Source of the DNA: JAMXLO01 sp036494925
GTDB taxonomy: Bacteria; Pseudomonadota; Alphaproteobacteria; Acetobacterales; Acetobacteraceae
Length of the DNA stretch: 25,855 bases
Reading direction: 5' to 3'
Assembly: GCA_036494925.1 (NCBI GenBank)
Contig: DASXNR010000407.1
Location: 1 to 25,855, forward strand
The position numbers and the translations under genes were made by a program. This document shows positions 6,687 to 14,588 of the stretch, one piece after another. The notes beneath the pieces are model-generated. The model had not been told where the DNA came from, made no database searches, and saw only the letters and a program-made list of their open reading frames with translations. Within the stretch, counting starts at the first letter, position 1. Every line of letters begins with the position of its first letter.

Positions 6687-7454
6687 ATGGCGAACGACAC
6701 GATGCAGGCTCGCGAACCGGCCGCTGGCCGGCGCATGCTGCGGGCGGCGATCTTCGATGTGGATGGTGTGCTGGTGGCCTCGCCGCACGAGCGAGCCTGG
6801 CGCGAGGCGCTGGCGGGATTCGCCGATCAGTCGCGCTTCACGACCGAGTTCTACCAGGCCAATGTCGCCGGCAAGCCCAGGTTGGACGGCGCGCGCGCGA
6901 CGCTGGAACGGCTTGGCGCGCCTGGGGCCGCTGCCCGCGCGCCCGAGTACGCCGCGAACAAGCAGGCGCTGATCGATCGCCTGATCGCCGCGGGCAGCTT
7001 CAAGGCGTTTCCCGATGCGGTGCGCGTCGCGGTCGCGCTGCGGTCGGCGGGCCTGAAGCTGGCGCTCGCGTCCTCTTCGAAGAACGTCGGCGCGATGCTG
7101 CGCCGCCTGGCGCTGCCCGATGGCGGCACGCTGCTGTCCATTTTCGATGCCGACCTCAGCGGGCGAGACGTGCCATACGGCAAGCCGGATCCGGCGATCT
7201 TCCTCCTGGCAGCGGAGGCACTGGATATTCCGCCCGCACAATGCCTGGTGGTCGAGGACGCACCCGCCGGCGTGCAGGCCGCGCGCGCCGGCGGAATGGC
7301 AGCGCTCGGCATCGCGCGCCTCGGCGATGCGGCCTTGTTGCGCGCTGCCGGGGCCGACCTCGTCGTGACCAGCCTCGATCAGCTCGACGTCACGGCCATC
7401 GCCGGCGGCGCGTTGCGCGCCCGGCCTGAAACGGAGACGCCCACTCATGCATGA
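6687..7454 (+). CDS. Beta-phosphoglucomutase-like HAD hydrolase
   Basis: A HAD-superfamily protein of about 255 residues with all four motifs: FDVDGVL (nucleophile Asp and second Asp), LASSSK (motif II Ser), the KPDPAIFLLAAEAL segment (motif III Lys) and VVEDAPAGVQAARAGG (motif IV acid). The cap is the helical type of the beta-phosphoglucomutase/phosphatase group. It overlaps the following GH65 gene by 8 bp. In such pairs the phosphorylase releases beta-glucose 1-phosphate, which this mutase converts to glucose 6-phosphate. The Asp-Val-Asp motif and pairing favour mutase over phosphatase, but this is inference. The start could be ATG 6687 or ATG 6735 (MLRAAIFDVDG); neither has a strong ribosome site. 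Confidence 0.85.
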   Translation: MANDTMQAREPAAGRRMLRAAIFDVDGVLVASPHERAWREALAGFADQSRFTTEFYQANVAGKPRLDGARATLERLGAPGAAARAPEYAANKQALIDRLIAAGSFKAFPDAVRVAVALRSAGLKLALASSSKNVGAMLRRLALPDGGTLLSIFDADLSGRDVPYGKPDPAIFLLAAEALDIPPAQCLVVEDAPAGVQAARAGGMAALGIARLGDAALLRAAGADLVVTSLDQLDVTAIAGGALRARPETETPTHA

Positions 7455-9753
7455 GGCACTGGAACCGACGCGGGACGCCCGCTGGGTGCTCTACCACCAT
7501 GGCTACAGCGTGCTGACCGAGAGCGCGGTCGAATCCCGCTTTGCCCTCAGCAACGGATTTCTCGGCATGCGCGCATCGCGGGCGGTGAGCCGCGGTCCGA
7601 CATGGCTGAGCTGGCTCGGTTACGTCAGGTGGACATCGTGGCCACGGTGCTACGTGGCCGGCCTGTTCGACCGGCCCAACACCGAGCCTCCGGTGCCTGC
7701 GCTGGTGCCGGTGGCCGACTGGTCGCGCGTGCGCATCCTGCTGGACGGAAAGCCGCAGTTGCTGCGTGAAGGCGAGAATCTCGCCGGAGCACGGATGCTC
7801 GACCTGCGTCGTGGCGCGCTGCTGTCGGAACTGAGCCATCGCTCGCCGGAAGGCATCACCATCGCCGGGAGTGAATTGCGCCTCGTGTCGATGGCTGATC
7901 GCGCGCTGGGATTGCAGCTTCTGCGCTTTTCTCTGGACCGCAGCGGAGTGGACGTGAAGCTGGAGGCGAGCTTCGCATTGGCGGGTCTCGGCATGGAGCC
8001 GACGCGGCTGGATCCGGATCTCGGTGCATGGCACGCGGAAGGCTCCGGCAAAGGCGTCGCGATGGCAGGCGCCGCGACGCTGCGGGCTGGCGACGAACCG
8101 CTCATTCCCCACCGGCCGTTCTCACTGCGGTGGGTGTGGCAATGGCGATCGGTCGCCGGGCAGGCGGTCGAATTCGACCGTATCGTCGCGGTGGCCCGGG
8201 CCGACCGGCTGGAGGACGATCCCTCCCCGGCCGCCGGCGCGGCGCTGCAACGCGGCCGTACGTTGGGCTGGCGCGCGGTGCTCGCCGCGCACGAGGTCGC
8301 CTGGCAGGACCGCTGGTCCGCGAGCGACGTGGTGATCGACGGCCACGAGGACGTGCAGCGGGCGCTGCGCTTCGCCGTCTATCATCTGAGCAGCGCCGCC
8401 AACCCGGCAGACGAGACCGTCTCGGTCGGGGCGCGCGCGCTAACGGGCGATGCCTATTTCGGGCACGTATTCTGGGATACCGAGATCTACCTGCTGCCGT
8501 TCTACACGGCAGTCTGGCCGGAAGCGGCGCGGGCCATGCTGATGTACCGCTTTCACACGCTGCCGGGCGCGCGGGCGAAGGCGCAACTCATGGGCTTCAA
8601 GGGCGCCATGTATGCCTGGGAATCGGCTGACACCGGCGAGGAGACCACGCCTGAACGCGTCATGGGGGCGCATGGCGAGTTGATCGACATCCTGACCGGC
8701 AAGCTGGAGCAGCACATCACCGCCGACATCGCCTACGCCATCTGGCAGTACTGGCGTGCGACCGGCGACGATGCGTTTTTCCATCAGGCCGGTGCCGAGA
8801 TCCTGCTGGAGACCGCCCGGTTTTGGGCGTCGCGCGCCGCGGCGGAGGCGGACGGCAGGCGACACATCCGCCACGTGATCGGGCCAGACGAATACCACGA
8901 GGATGTGGACGACAACGCCTTCACCAATGTGATGGCGCGATGGAACATTGCGCGGGCGCTCGACGCGGTCACGACGCTGCGGGCAAGCTGGCCGGACGGT
9001 GCCGTTGCTCTGTGCGACAAGCTTGCATTGCGCGAGGAGGAAATCGCCGACTGGCGCGACGCGGTCGCGCGGATCGTGACCGGCCTCGACCCCGCGACCG
9101 GTCTTTACGAGCAGTTCGCCGGCTATCACAGGCTGGAACCGATCGATCTCGCGTTGTATGCGGACCGCAAGGTCCCGATCGACGTGGTGCTCGGGCACGA
9201 GCGGACGCAGCGCTCGCAAGTGGTGAAGCAGGCCGACGTGGTGGCGCTGTTGGCGTTGCTGCCGGAAGAGTTTCCCGGCGCCATGGCGGCGACCAATTTC
9301 CGCTACTACGAACCTCGCTGTGCGCATGGCAGTTCGCTCAGCGCTGGCATCCATGCGCTGGCCGCGGCGCGGCTGGGCGATGCCGATTTGGCGCTTCGCT
9401 TCCTGCGCCAGGCCGCGGCCGCCGATCTCGAGCTCGATGCGAACAGCGCCGGCGGCATTCACATCGCCGGTCTCGGCGGGATTTGGCAGGCTGTGGTCAT
9501 GGGCTTCGCGGGCCTCGATCTCAGCGGCGATACACTCAGCCTCAGTCCGCGCCTGCCCACACAATGGAGCGGCATCTCCTTCACCGTGCGCTGGCGTGGG
9601 CGGCCGGTGCAGATCCGCATCGCCGGAGCGACGGTTCGCGTCACGGTCGCCGACGGCGCGCCGATGGACGTTCGGATCGCAGGCATGCTTCGCAGCCTGC
9701 AAGCGGGCACCACTTTGGAGGCAAGCCTGGAACCTGCCGCCGCCCCACCTTGA
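7447..9753 (+). CDS. Glycoside hydrolase family 65 disaccharide phosphorylase
   Basis: A 768-residue cytoplasmic protein with the GH65 layout: N-terminal beta-sandwich, (alpha/alpha)6 barrel from about residue 300, and a short C-terminal beta domain. Barrel landmarks are FWDTEIYLLPFYTAVWPEAA, YAWESADTGEETTPE and the catalytic region GPDEYHEDVDDNAFTN. Its Glu482 aligns with the general acid of maltose phosphorylase (Glu487 in the Lactobacillus brevis enzyme). KQADVV and SSLSAGIHALAA fit the substrate and phosphate-binding segments. The enzyme phosphorolyses an alpha-linked glucoside such as maltose, trehalose, kojibiose or nigerose to beta-glucose 1-phosphate; which one cannot be judged here. 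It is translationally coupled to the mutase-like gene. No sugar transporter or regulator is adjacent. Confidence 0.9.
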   Translation: MHEALEPTRDARWVLYHHGYSVLTESAVESRFALSNGFLGMRASRAVSRGPTWLSWLGYVRWTSWPRCYVAGLFDRPNTEPPVPALVPVADWSRVRILLDGKPQLLREGENLAGARMLDLRRGALLSELSHRSPEGITIAGSELRLVSMADRALGLQLLRFSLDRSGVDVKLEASFALAGLGMEPTRLDPDLGAWHAEGSGKGVAMAGAATLRAGDEPLIPHRPFSLRWVWQWRSVAGQAVEFDRIVAVARADRLEDDPSPAAGAALQRGRTLGWRAVLAAHEVAWQDRWSASDVVIDGHEDVQRALRFAVYHLSSAANPADETVSVGARALTGDAYFGHVFWDTEIYLLPFYTAVWPEAARAMLMYRFHTLPGARAKAQLMGFKGAMYAWESADTGEETTPERVMGAHGELIDILTGKLEQHITADIAYAIWQYWRATGDDAFFHQAGAEILLETARFWASRAAAEADGRRHIRHVIGPDEYHEDVDDNAFTNVMARWNIARALDAVTTLRASWPDGAVALCDKLALREEEIADWRDAVARIVTGLDPATGLYEQFAGYHRLEPIDLALYADRKVPIDVVLGHERTQRSQVVKQADVVALLALLPEEFPGAMAATNFRYYEPRCAHGSSLSAGIHALAAARLGDADLALRFLRQAAAADLELDANSAGGIHIAGLGGIWQAVVMGFAGLDLSGDTLSLSPRLPTQWSGISFTVRWRGRPVQIRIAGATVRVTVADGAPMDVRIAGMLRSLQAGTTLEASLEPAAAPP

Positions 9754-9794
9754 CGCACCGCGGCAACCGTGGGTTTCGGTGCGGCCGCCCGCAC
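9754..9794 (+). terminator. Hairpin cluster right after GH65 gene
   Basis: Directly after the stop codon, CGCACCG (9754-9760) and CGGTGCG (9777-9783) form a 7-bp stem that encloses AACC-GTG-GGTT (9765-9775). An overlapping hairpin, GTGCGG-CCGC-CCGCAC (9779-9794), competes for the same bases. There is no T-run, so it may be a Rho-aided terminator or an mRNA-stabilising end. Confidence 0.45.
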
Positions 9795-9838
9795 GATAGC
9801 ATGCGGCCTCAGACAACATCGAGAGGGGAGAAGCCGCC

Positions 9839-10600
9839 ATGCCGTTCTACCAGAGAGGCGACGTCCGCATTCACTACGAGGAAGCCGGCTCCGGCTTTCC
9901 GTTGTTGCTGATCCCCGGCGGGGGACTGAACTCGACCATTCCCTTCGTCAAGGAAAAGGGTCCGTTCAACGCGATCGAGGAGTTCAAGGGCGACTACCGC
10001 TGCATCGTGGCGGACCTGCGCAACGCCAACGGCGGCGAGTCCTCCGGTCCGCTGGAGGTCGACCGGCCCTGGGACGCCTATACCGATGACCAGCTCGGCC
10101 TGATGGATCACCTCGGCGTCCGCGAATTCATGGTGATGGGCTTCTGCATCGGCGGCCCGTTCATCTGGAACATGCTGCGCCAGGCGTCCGAACGTGTCGT
10201 CGCTGCGGTGCTGGCGCAGCCCAGCGGGTTCCGTCCCGAGCTGCCCGACCTGTTCTACCAGAACAACATCAAGGGCTGGGGCCCGCCGCTGTGCGAGCGC
10301 CGTCCCGACATCACGATGGCTCAGGTCGATGCGTTCCTGAAGCAGATGTACGGCGCCAACCCCGATTTCGTCTTCACCGTGACGCGCGATTTCGTGCGGG
10401 GATGCCGGACGCCGATATTGGTGCTGCCGGACGACGTGCCGGCGCACCCGTACGCGGTGGCGATGGAGAGCGCGATGCTGGCGCCCAACGCCCAGGTGAG
10501 CCTGTATCCATGGAAGGAGCCCGCGGACCGGATTCCCCTGGCGGTGCGTCACGTGCGCAGCTTCCTCGCCGCGCATCGGCCGGCGACTGGATTCCGCTGA
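9839..10600 (+). CDS. Alpha/beta-hydrolase fold protein with Cys in nucleophile elbow
   Basis: A 253-residue alpha/beta hydrolase. The oxyanion-hole region LLLIPGGGLNSTIPF and the DQLGLMDHLGVREFMVMG strand-turn are typical. The nucleophile elbow is GFCIGG, so the nucleophile would be Cys103, as in dienelactone hydrolases, and not Ser. A likely acid is Asp198 or Asp199 in LPDDVPAHP; the usual C-terminal catalytic His is not obvious, and His203 in the same loop is the nearest candidate. A GAGAGGGGA ribosome site precedes the ATG. It opens a block with a propeller protein, an amidohydrolase and a luciferase-like monooxygenase, suggesting degradation of an unidentified organic compound. The substrate is unknown. 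Confidence 0.75.
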   Translation: MPFYQRGDVRIHYEEAGSGFPLLLIPGGGLNSTIPFVKEKGPFNAIEEFKGDYRCIVADLRNANGGESSGPLEVDRPWDAYTDDQLGLMDHLGVREFMVMGFCIGGPFIWNMLRQASERVVAAVLAQPSGFRPELPDLFYQNNIKGWGPPLCERRPDITMAQVDAFLKQMYGANPDFVFTVTRDFVRGCRTPILVLPDDVPAHPYAVAMESAMLAPNAQVSLYPWKEPADRIPLAVRHVRSFLAAHRPATGFR

Positions 10601-10640
10601 GATCGTGGCAGATCGGCCCGCACCGGGATAGCGTGCCGCG

Positions 10641-11179
10641 ATGGACACAGCGGCACGCAACACTCCGTTCCTCGACGCCGACGCGTTCCTGCGGACCGAC
10701 CAGCTCGCGTTCGGCACCGCCTGGCGATACGAACTCGTCCGCGGCACGATCGTCGCGCACGCGGCACCTTCGCCCGAACATGGCGTCATCCTCGGCAATC
10801 TGGCGCGTGAGGTCGGCAACCGCCTGCATGGCCATCCTGAGTGCAGGTCGGAGATCGGCAGCAGCCGCAGCCGGATTTCGCGGTACTCAAACTGCGCCGC
10901 GACTACCGGACCATGCTGCCACGATCGGAAGACACCCTGCTCGCCGTGGAAGTCGGCAACACCAGTTTGGACTACGATCGTAACGTCCAACTGGCGCTTT
11001 ACGCTCGCAGCGGCATTCCTGGGGTCTGGATCGTCAACCTTTCGGTACAGGAGGTTGAAGTCTGCCAATCGCCTGTCGCCGACAGCGATACCTTGATCGC
11101 GCGCGCCGGTCGCTCAGATACCCTGACGATCAAGACGATGCCGGGCGTGCTCATTCCCAGCGCCGAGATATTTGTCTAG
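10641..11179 (+). pseudogene. Frameshifted Uma2-family endonuclease-like gene
   Basis: The first frame (from ATG 10641) encodes a Uma2 N-terminus: FGTAWRYELVRGTIVAHAAP, SPEHGVILGNLAREVGNRL, HPECRSEIGS. At about 10860 the match ends and moves to another frame, which gives PQPDFAVLKLRRDYRTML, LLAVEVGNTSLDYDRNVQ, LYARSGIPGVWIVNL and ends at 11179. The join lacks the usual middle segment, so a small deletion with frame change is likely. The Asp of PDFAVL and the Glu of AVEV (PD-(D/E)xK nuclease fold) remain, but the conserved Lys of the DR-x-VKLPLYA stretch is Gln here (RNVQLALYA). Uma2 proteins are abundant, poorly characterised putative nucleases. The N-terminal part resembles a different Uma2 subgroup from the C-terminal part, so recombination between two copies is possible. 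Confidence 0.7.
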
Positions 11180-11180
11180 T

Positions 11181-11205
11181 ACCCTCAGATAGTCTGCGCG
11201 AGGGT
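11181..11205 (+). promoter_or_regulatory. Inverted repeat ACCCTC-N13-GAGGGT
   Basis: A perfect 6-bp inverted repeat between the stop of the Uma2 remnant and the GGGAGGA ribosome site (11219-11225) of the propeller gene. It could be a weak terminator or an operator; there is no T-run. Confidence 0.3.
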
Positions 11206-11233
11206 GCCCATTACATCCGGGAGGAACACAGCA

Positions 11234-12109
11234 ATGGCAAAGGTCGGGACCGGCGAATACACATACGAACTGATCCGCGATTTCCTAAAGCTCCCCAACG
11301 GAGAAAGGTTCGGCCTCGTCAGCCGGGTGGCGACCGATTCGCAGGACCGCGTCTACGTGTTCCAGCGCAAGGATCCGCCGGTGGTGATGTTCGATCGCGA
11401 CGGGAATTACCTGGGTGCCTGGGGCACCGGCGAGGTCACCGACCCGCACGGGCTGAAGATCGTCGACGACGTCGTATACACAACGGATCGCTCCGACTCG
11501 GTCGCGAAGTCGTTCACGCTGGATGGCAAGGTTCTGCTGCAGCTGGGCCAGCGCGGCGTGCATTCCGATACCGGCTGCACCGGCGCCCCCTGGCTCGCGG
11601 AACGCGCGGCGGGGCCGTTCAATCACCCTACCGAAATGATCGCTCACCCCAACGGCGACATCTACGTGACCGATGGCTACCGGAACGCCCGCGTGCACCG
11701 TTTTTCCCCCGACGGGACACTCGTCACGTCATGGGGCGCACCGGGGAAGGGGGCGGGCGAATTCCACCTGCCGCACAGCGTCGCGATCGACCCTGATGGC
11801 AAGCTGTACGTCGCCGACCGGGCGAACCAGCGCATCCAGATGTTTTCCCCCGACGGGGACTTCCTGGGTCAGTGGACCGGCATGGGCGGGCCAAACGACA
11901 TCACGCGCGGCAAGGACGGCATTTTCGTCATTGCCGAGCAGGAAGTTAGCGGCAATCCCGCGTATGTCTGCGTGCGCGACGCGGCAGGAAATGTGCTCGC
12001 CCGCATGGAGAGCCGCCATGTCCACGGCGTAGGTGTGGACTCGCGCGGCGACATCTATGCGGGACTGACGGTGGACCGCAGCGTGGACAAGTTTGTCCGA
12101 ACGGGATGA
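11234..12109 (+). CDS. NHL-repeat six-bladed beta-propeller protein
   Basis: A 291-residue protein built of NHL-type repeats: VATDSQDRVYVFQRKDPPV, MIAHPNGDIYVTDGYRNARV, VAIDPDGKLYVADRANQRI and further weaker blades. Each repeat ends in a phrase like F(S)PDG-x-(F/L)(L/V). The family is often labelled peptidyl-alpha-hydroxyglycine alpha-amidating lyase-like because that enzyme has the same fold, but the repeat alone does not prove such activity. No signal peptide is seen, so it is probably cytoplasmic. The start at 11234 has GGGAGGA 8 bases upstream; an in-frame start at 11204 does not. It stands between the Uma2 remnant and the amidohydrolase, in the same direction, and may belong to the same degradative unit. 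Confidence 0.82.
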   Translation: MAKVGTGEYTYELIRDFLKLPNGERFGLVSRVATDSQDRVYVFQRKDPPVVMFDRDGNYLGAWGTGEVTDPHGLKIVDDVVYTTDRSDSVAKSFTLDGKVLLQLGQRGVHSDTGCTGAPWLAERAAGPFNHPTEMIAHPNGDIYVTDGYRNARVHRFSPDGTLVTSWGAPGKGAGEFHLPHSVAIDPDGKLYVADRANQRIQMFSPDGDFLGQWTGMGGPNDITRGKDGIFVIAEQEVSGNPAYVCVRDAAGNVLARMESRHVHGVGVDSRGDIYAGLTVDRSVDKFVRTG

Positions 12110-12160
12110 GCGGAAGCGCACGGAGTGGTCGCGATTTGCGGCCAGCCGCCGTGGGGTTAA

Positions 12161-12173
12161 GCTGTCGGACAGC
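12161..12173. promoter_or_regulatory. Perfect palindrome GCTGTC-G-GACAGC upstream of amidohydrolase
   Basis: A perfect 6-1-6 inverted repeat 5 bases before the ribosome site GGAGGAAA (12178-12185). Its placement suits an operator for a dimeric regulator or a small leader hairpin. No second copy was noticed in the block. Confidence 0.35.
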
Positions 12174-12190
12174 CCGTGGAGGAAATCGCC

Positions 12191-13219
12191 ATGATCGATA
12201 TGCACACCCATTGGAAGCCCGCCGAAGTCGCTGACGCCCTGCGCGCCCGCAGCAGGGAACCTCGCATCGTCCGCAACGACGATGGCGTCGAGGTGCTGAA
12301 GCTGCCGCGCATGGGCGAGACGCCGCTCGATCAGGCGTTCGACGACGTCGAGTTCCATCTCGGCCGCATGGACCGCCAGGGGGTCGAGGTGAGCGTGCTG
12401 TCGCTGCTCGGCTCGTTCTGCTGGATCGAAGCCCAGCCGGTCGCCGTGGCCTTGCCGCTGTGTCAGCGCGTCAACGACAAGTTTTCCGCGATCTGCCAGC
12501 AGCATCAAGGCCGCTTCGCCGCCTTCGCCGCGCTGCCGCTGACGGACATCTCCGCCGCCACGGCCGAACTCGAACGGGCGCTCGGGCTGCCGGGAATGAT
12601 CGGCGCGCAGCTGCCCGGCAACTTCTTCCTGACGCGTGCCGACGCCGAAGCGGCGCGGCCGATGCTGGAGGTCGCCAACCGCCACCGCGCGGTGCTGCTC
12701 ATTCACCACGGCCCCCGGCCGGGCGACGCCTTCCCCAAGGTCACCGGCGACACCGACAACGCGCGCCGTCGCAACGGTACGCTCGACATGCAGGCGAGCC
12801 TGTCGTCGGTGATGGTGACGCTATGTCTGACCGACATCCTCGCGCCGTACCCCGACGTGACGGTCGTCGTGCACAATCTGGGCGGCAACATTCCCTACGA
12901 GGTCGAGCGCATGGATCACCGCTCCTTGCTCGACACGCCGGACGAGGAGCTGCCGTCGTCGCGCTTCCGCAAGGCGAAGGTCTACGTGGATTGCAACTCG
13001 TTTGGTCCGCGCGCGATCGAGGCGGCGGTGAGCCTGTACGGCGCCGAGCGCATCGTGTGCGGCACCGACGGCAGCGCGTTCGGCGTCGACTGGACCAGGA
13101 AGGCGCTCGAGGACGCACAGATCGGCGAGGAAGCCCGCGAGCAGATCCTGCGCCGGAATGCCTCGGCGATGATGGCGCGGGTCGGGAGGGGCGCCGAGCG
13201 GGAGCGAGCCGCCGCCTGA
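12191..13219 (+). CDS. Amidohydrolase-2 (ACMSD-like) metal-dependent hydrolase or decarboxylase
   Basis: A 342-residue TIM-barrel amidohydrolase of the family that includes aminocarboxymuconate-semialdehyde decarboxylase (ACMSD) and gamma-resorcylate decarboxylase. The metal ligands are visible: His5 and His7 in MIDMHTHW, the His pair of LLIHHGP, the His in VVVHNLGG, and the Asp in CGTDGSAFG. FDDVEFHLGRMDRQGVEVSVLS is typical of the N-terminal part. The start at 12191 is fixed by GGAGGAAA 5 bases upstream; an in-frame ATG at 12176 would begin MEEIAM within that site. Neighbouring hydrolase and flavin monooxygenase genes suggest a degradative pathway, perhaps aromatic, but the substrate is not readable. 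Convergent with the following monooxygenase gene. Confidence 0.88.
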   Translation: MIDMHTHWKPAEVADALRARSREPRIVRNDDGVEVLKLPRMGETPLDQAFDDVEFHLGRMDRQGVEVSVLSLLGSFCWIEAQPVAVALPLCQRVNDKFSAICQQHQGRFAAFAALPLTDISAATAELERALGLPGMIGAQLPGNFFLTRADAEAARPMLEVANRHRAVLLIHHGPRPGDAFPKVTGDTDNARRRNGTLDMQASLSSVMVTLCLTDILAPYPDVTVVVHNLGGNIPYEVERMDHRSLLDTPDEELPSSRFRKAKVYVDCNSFGPRAIEAAVSLYGAERIVCGTDGSAFGVDWTRKALEDAQIGEEAREQILRRNASAMMARVGRGAERERAAA

Positions 13220-13276
13220 TATTGGGACGCTCCACACGACCTTGGCGCGCGGCAACCGGCCGCCGGGGTTCGAAAT

Positions 13277-13300
13277 TCAGCGTCAGACCGCTGAGACGCT
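13277..13300. terminator. Possible hairpins between convergent genes
   Basis: TCAGCG-TCAGAC-CGCTGA (13277-13294) and AGCGTC-N10-GACGCT (13279-13300) are alternative 6-bp stems in the 80-bp gap between the convergent amidohydrolase and monooxygenase genes. Their place suits a bidirectional terminator, but T-runs are absent. Confidence 0.25.
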
Positions 13301-14265
13301 TATGCGAAGATCGCGCCTAACCGCTTGATGCTGCCCAGGGCCTTGTCGAATTCCAGGCCAGGCCAGTGGCAGCGCATCATGAAGTGGTCGACGCCGAGGG
13401 ATTCGCGATAACGCGCGATCTCCTCCTTCACGAACGCCGCATCGCCGATGATAAAGCGGTCGTGGGCAAGCTCTTCGAACGCGGGGGTCTGGCGTCCTGA
13501 CAGGCCCCATGACGCATATGCATCGTATTTGTATTGCAGCGCGCCACGGCATTCCTCCAGCGCGGTCTTGTGATTCGCACCGACATAGCACTCGCGGACC
13601 ATCGGAAAGCAGTCGGGTGAGCGACTGCCCAGCGCGGCGCGATAAACCCGCATCTGCGCGGTCAGCTCGGCCAGTGGCGTGCTGGGAACGATCATCCATG
13701 CATCGCCAAGCCGTGCCGCGCGCTTGATTGCTGCATCCGCGGTGCCCGCAAACCAGATCGGCGGCCCGCCCTCGCGCACCGGCTTCACGCCGATCGCATG
13801 ATCGTTCACCTCGTAGAACCGGCCCTTGTGCGTCACCTTCTCGCCGCTCCAGAGGCGGCGGATCAGCGCGACGCTTTCCTCAAGCCGCGGTGCGCGTTCC
13901 TTCAGCGACATGTTGAACGCAGTGAACTCGCCCTCGCGATAGCCGAGACCGACGCCGAGTACGTAATTGCCGCCCGTCAGCACGTCGAGCGTTGCGGATT
14001 CCTCCGCCACGTGCACCGGATTGAGCAGCGGCAGGATCAGGATGTTGGGGCCGATCTGCATGCCCTCGGCGTGCTGCGCGAGATACGCCATCATCGGCAC
14101 GATCTGCAGCATCTGCAGCGGCCCGGTCAGGTAGTGATGTGGGAACCACAGCGACTTGAATCCGGCATCACGGGCCGCGCGGGTCTGCGCGACCAGGTCG
14201 GGAACATGCGCCGCGACATTCTGACCGGGCTGGAACTGGGTGTTGAGGAACAGTCCGACTTTCAT
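13300..14265 (-). CDS. Luciferase-like (LLM) flavin-dependent monooxygenase
   Basis: A 321-residue protein of the bacterial luciferase-like monooxygenase family (FMN- or F420-dependent, TIM barrel). It shows MKVGLFLNTQF, RDAGFKSLWFPHHYL, IGPNILILPLLNPVHVAEE, VLGVGLGYREGEFTAF, RLEESVALIRRLW and PPIWFAGTADAAIKRAARLGD in the usual order. A GGGAGG lies 7 bases before ATG 14265; the open frame reaches up to 14325, but that extension has no ribosome site. Such enzymes oxidise varied substrates including alkanesulfonates, nitriles and terpenes. Specificity is unknown here. It faces the amidohydrolase and is divergent from the small membrane-protein gene. Confidence 0.88.
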   Translation of the reverse strand: MKVGLFLNTQFQPGQNVAAHVPDLVAQTRAARDAGFKSLWFPHHYLTGPLQMLQIVPMMAYLAQHAEGMQIGPNILILPLLNPVHVAEESATLDVLTGGNYVLGVGLGYREGEFTAFNMSLKERAPRLEESVALIRRLWSGEKVTHKGRFYEVNDHAIGVKPVREGGPPIWFAGTADAAIKRAARLGDAWMIVPSTPLAELTAQMRVYRAALGSRSPDCFPMVRECYVGANHKTALEECRGALQYKYDAYASWGLSGRQTPAFEELAHDRFIIGDAAFVKEEIARYRESLGVDHFMMRCHWPGLEFDKALGSIKRLGAIFA

Positions 14266-14336
14266 GATGACGCCTCCCTGTGCTCCGCCGATGCGCACCT
14301 TGAACCGACCGCGCTGGCGCGCCAACTATCGCGGCC

Positions 14337-14588
14337 ATGAGCGATCGTAGGCCGCCAGAACTCGACCTGTTGCCGGACGGAAGCTTCCGCCCGCGCCGCC
14401 CACCCGTGACCGCCCGCATCTTCGCCTGGGCGATCGTCATCGCGGTGGCGGCTGCCGCCTTGGCGGTGGCAGCCTTGGCGCTGTGGTTCGCGCTGATTCT
14501 GATCCCCGTGATGCTGGTGGCGGGACTGATCGCCTGGCTGGCGTTTCGTTACCAGGTTTGGCGGGCCGGGCAAGGTCGCTCGCGCTAA
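14337..14588 (+). CDS. Small membrane protein of unknown function
   Basis: An 83-residue protein with a polar N-terminus (MSDRRPPELDLLPDGSFRP) followed by two closely spaced hydrophobic stretches, roughly residues 27-48 and 50-70, and a basic tail. It would form a membrane hairpin with both ends on the same side. No catalytic motif is seen. It is divergent from the monooxygenase gene, 71 bp away, and its stop codon overlaps that of the convergent YciI-like gene. No clear ribosome site is seen, but the membrane-protein composition and PDGSFRPRRPP-type leader argue for a real gene. Function unknown. Confidence 0.65.
   Translation: MSDRRPPELDLLPDGSFRPRRPPVTARIFAWAIVIAVAAAALAVAALALWFALILIPVMLVAGLIAWLAFRYQVWRAGQGRSR

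Noticed and set aside
13263..13285. GGTTCGAAATTC resembling a tRNA T-loop
   Set aside because: The flanking bases do not form the T-stem and no acceptor or anticodon stem can be found upstream.
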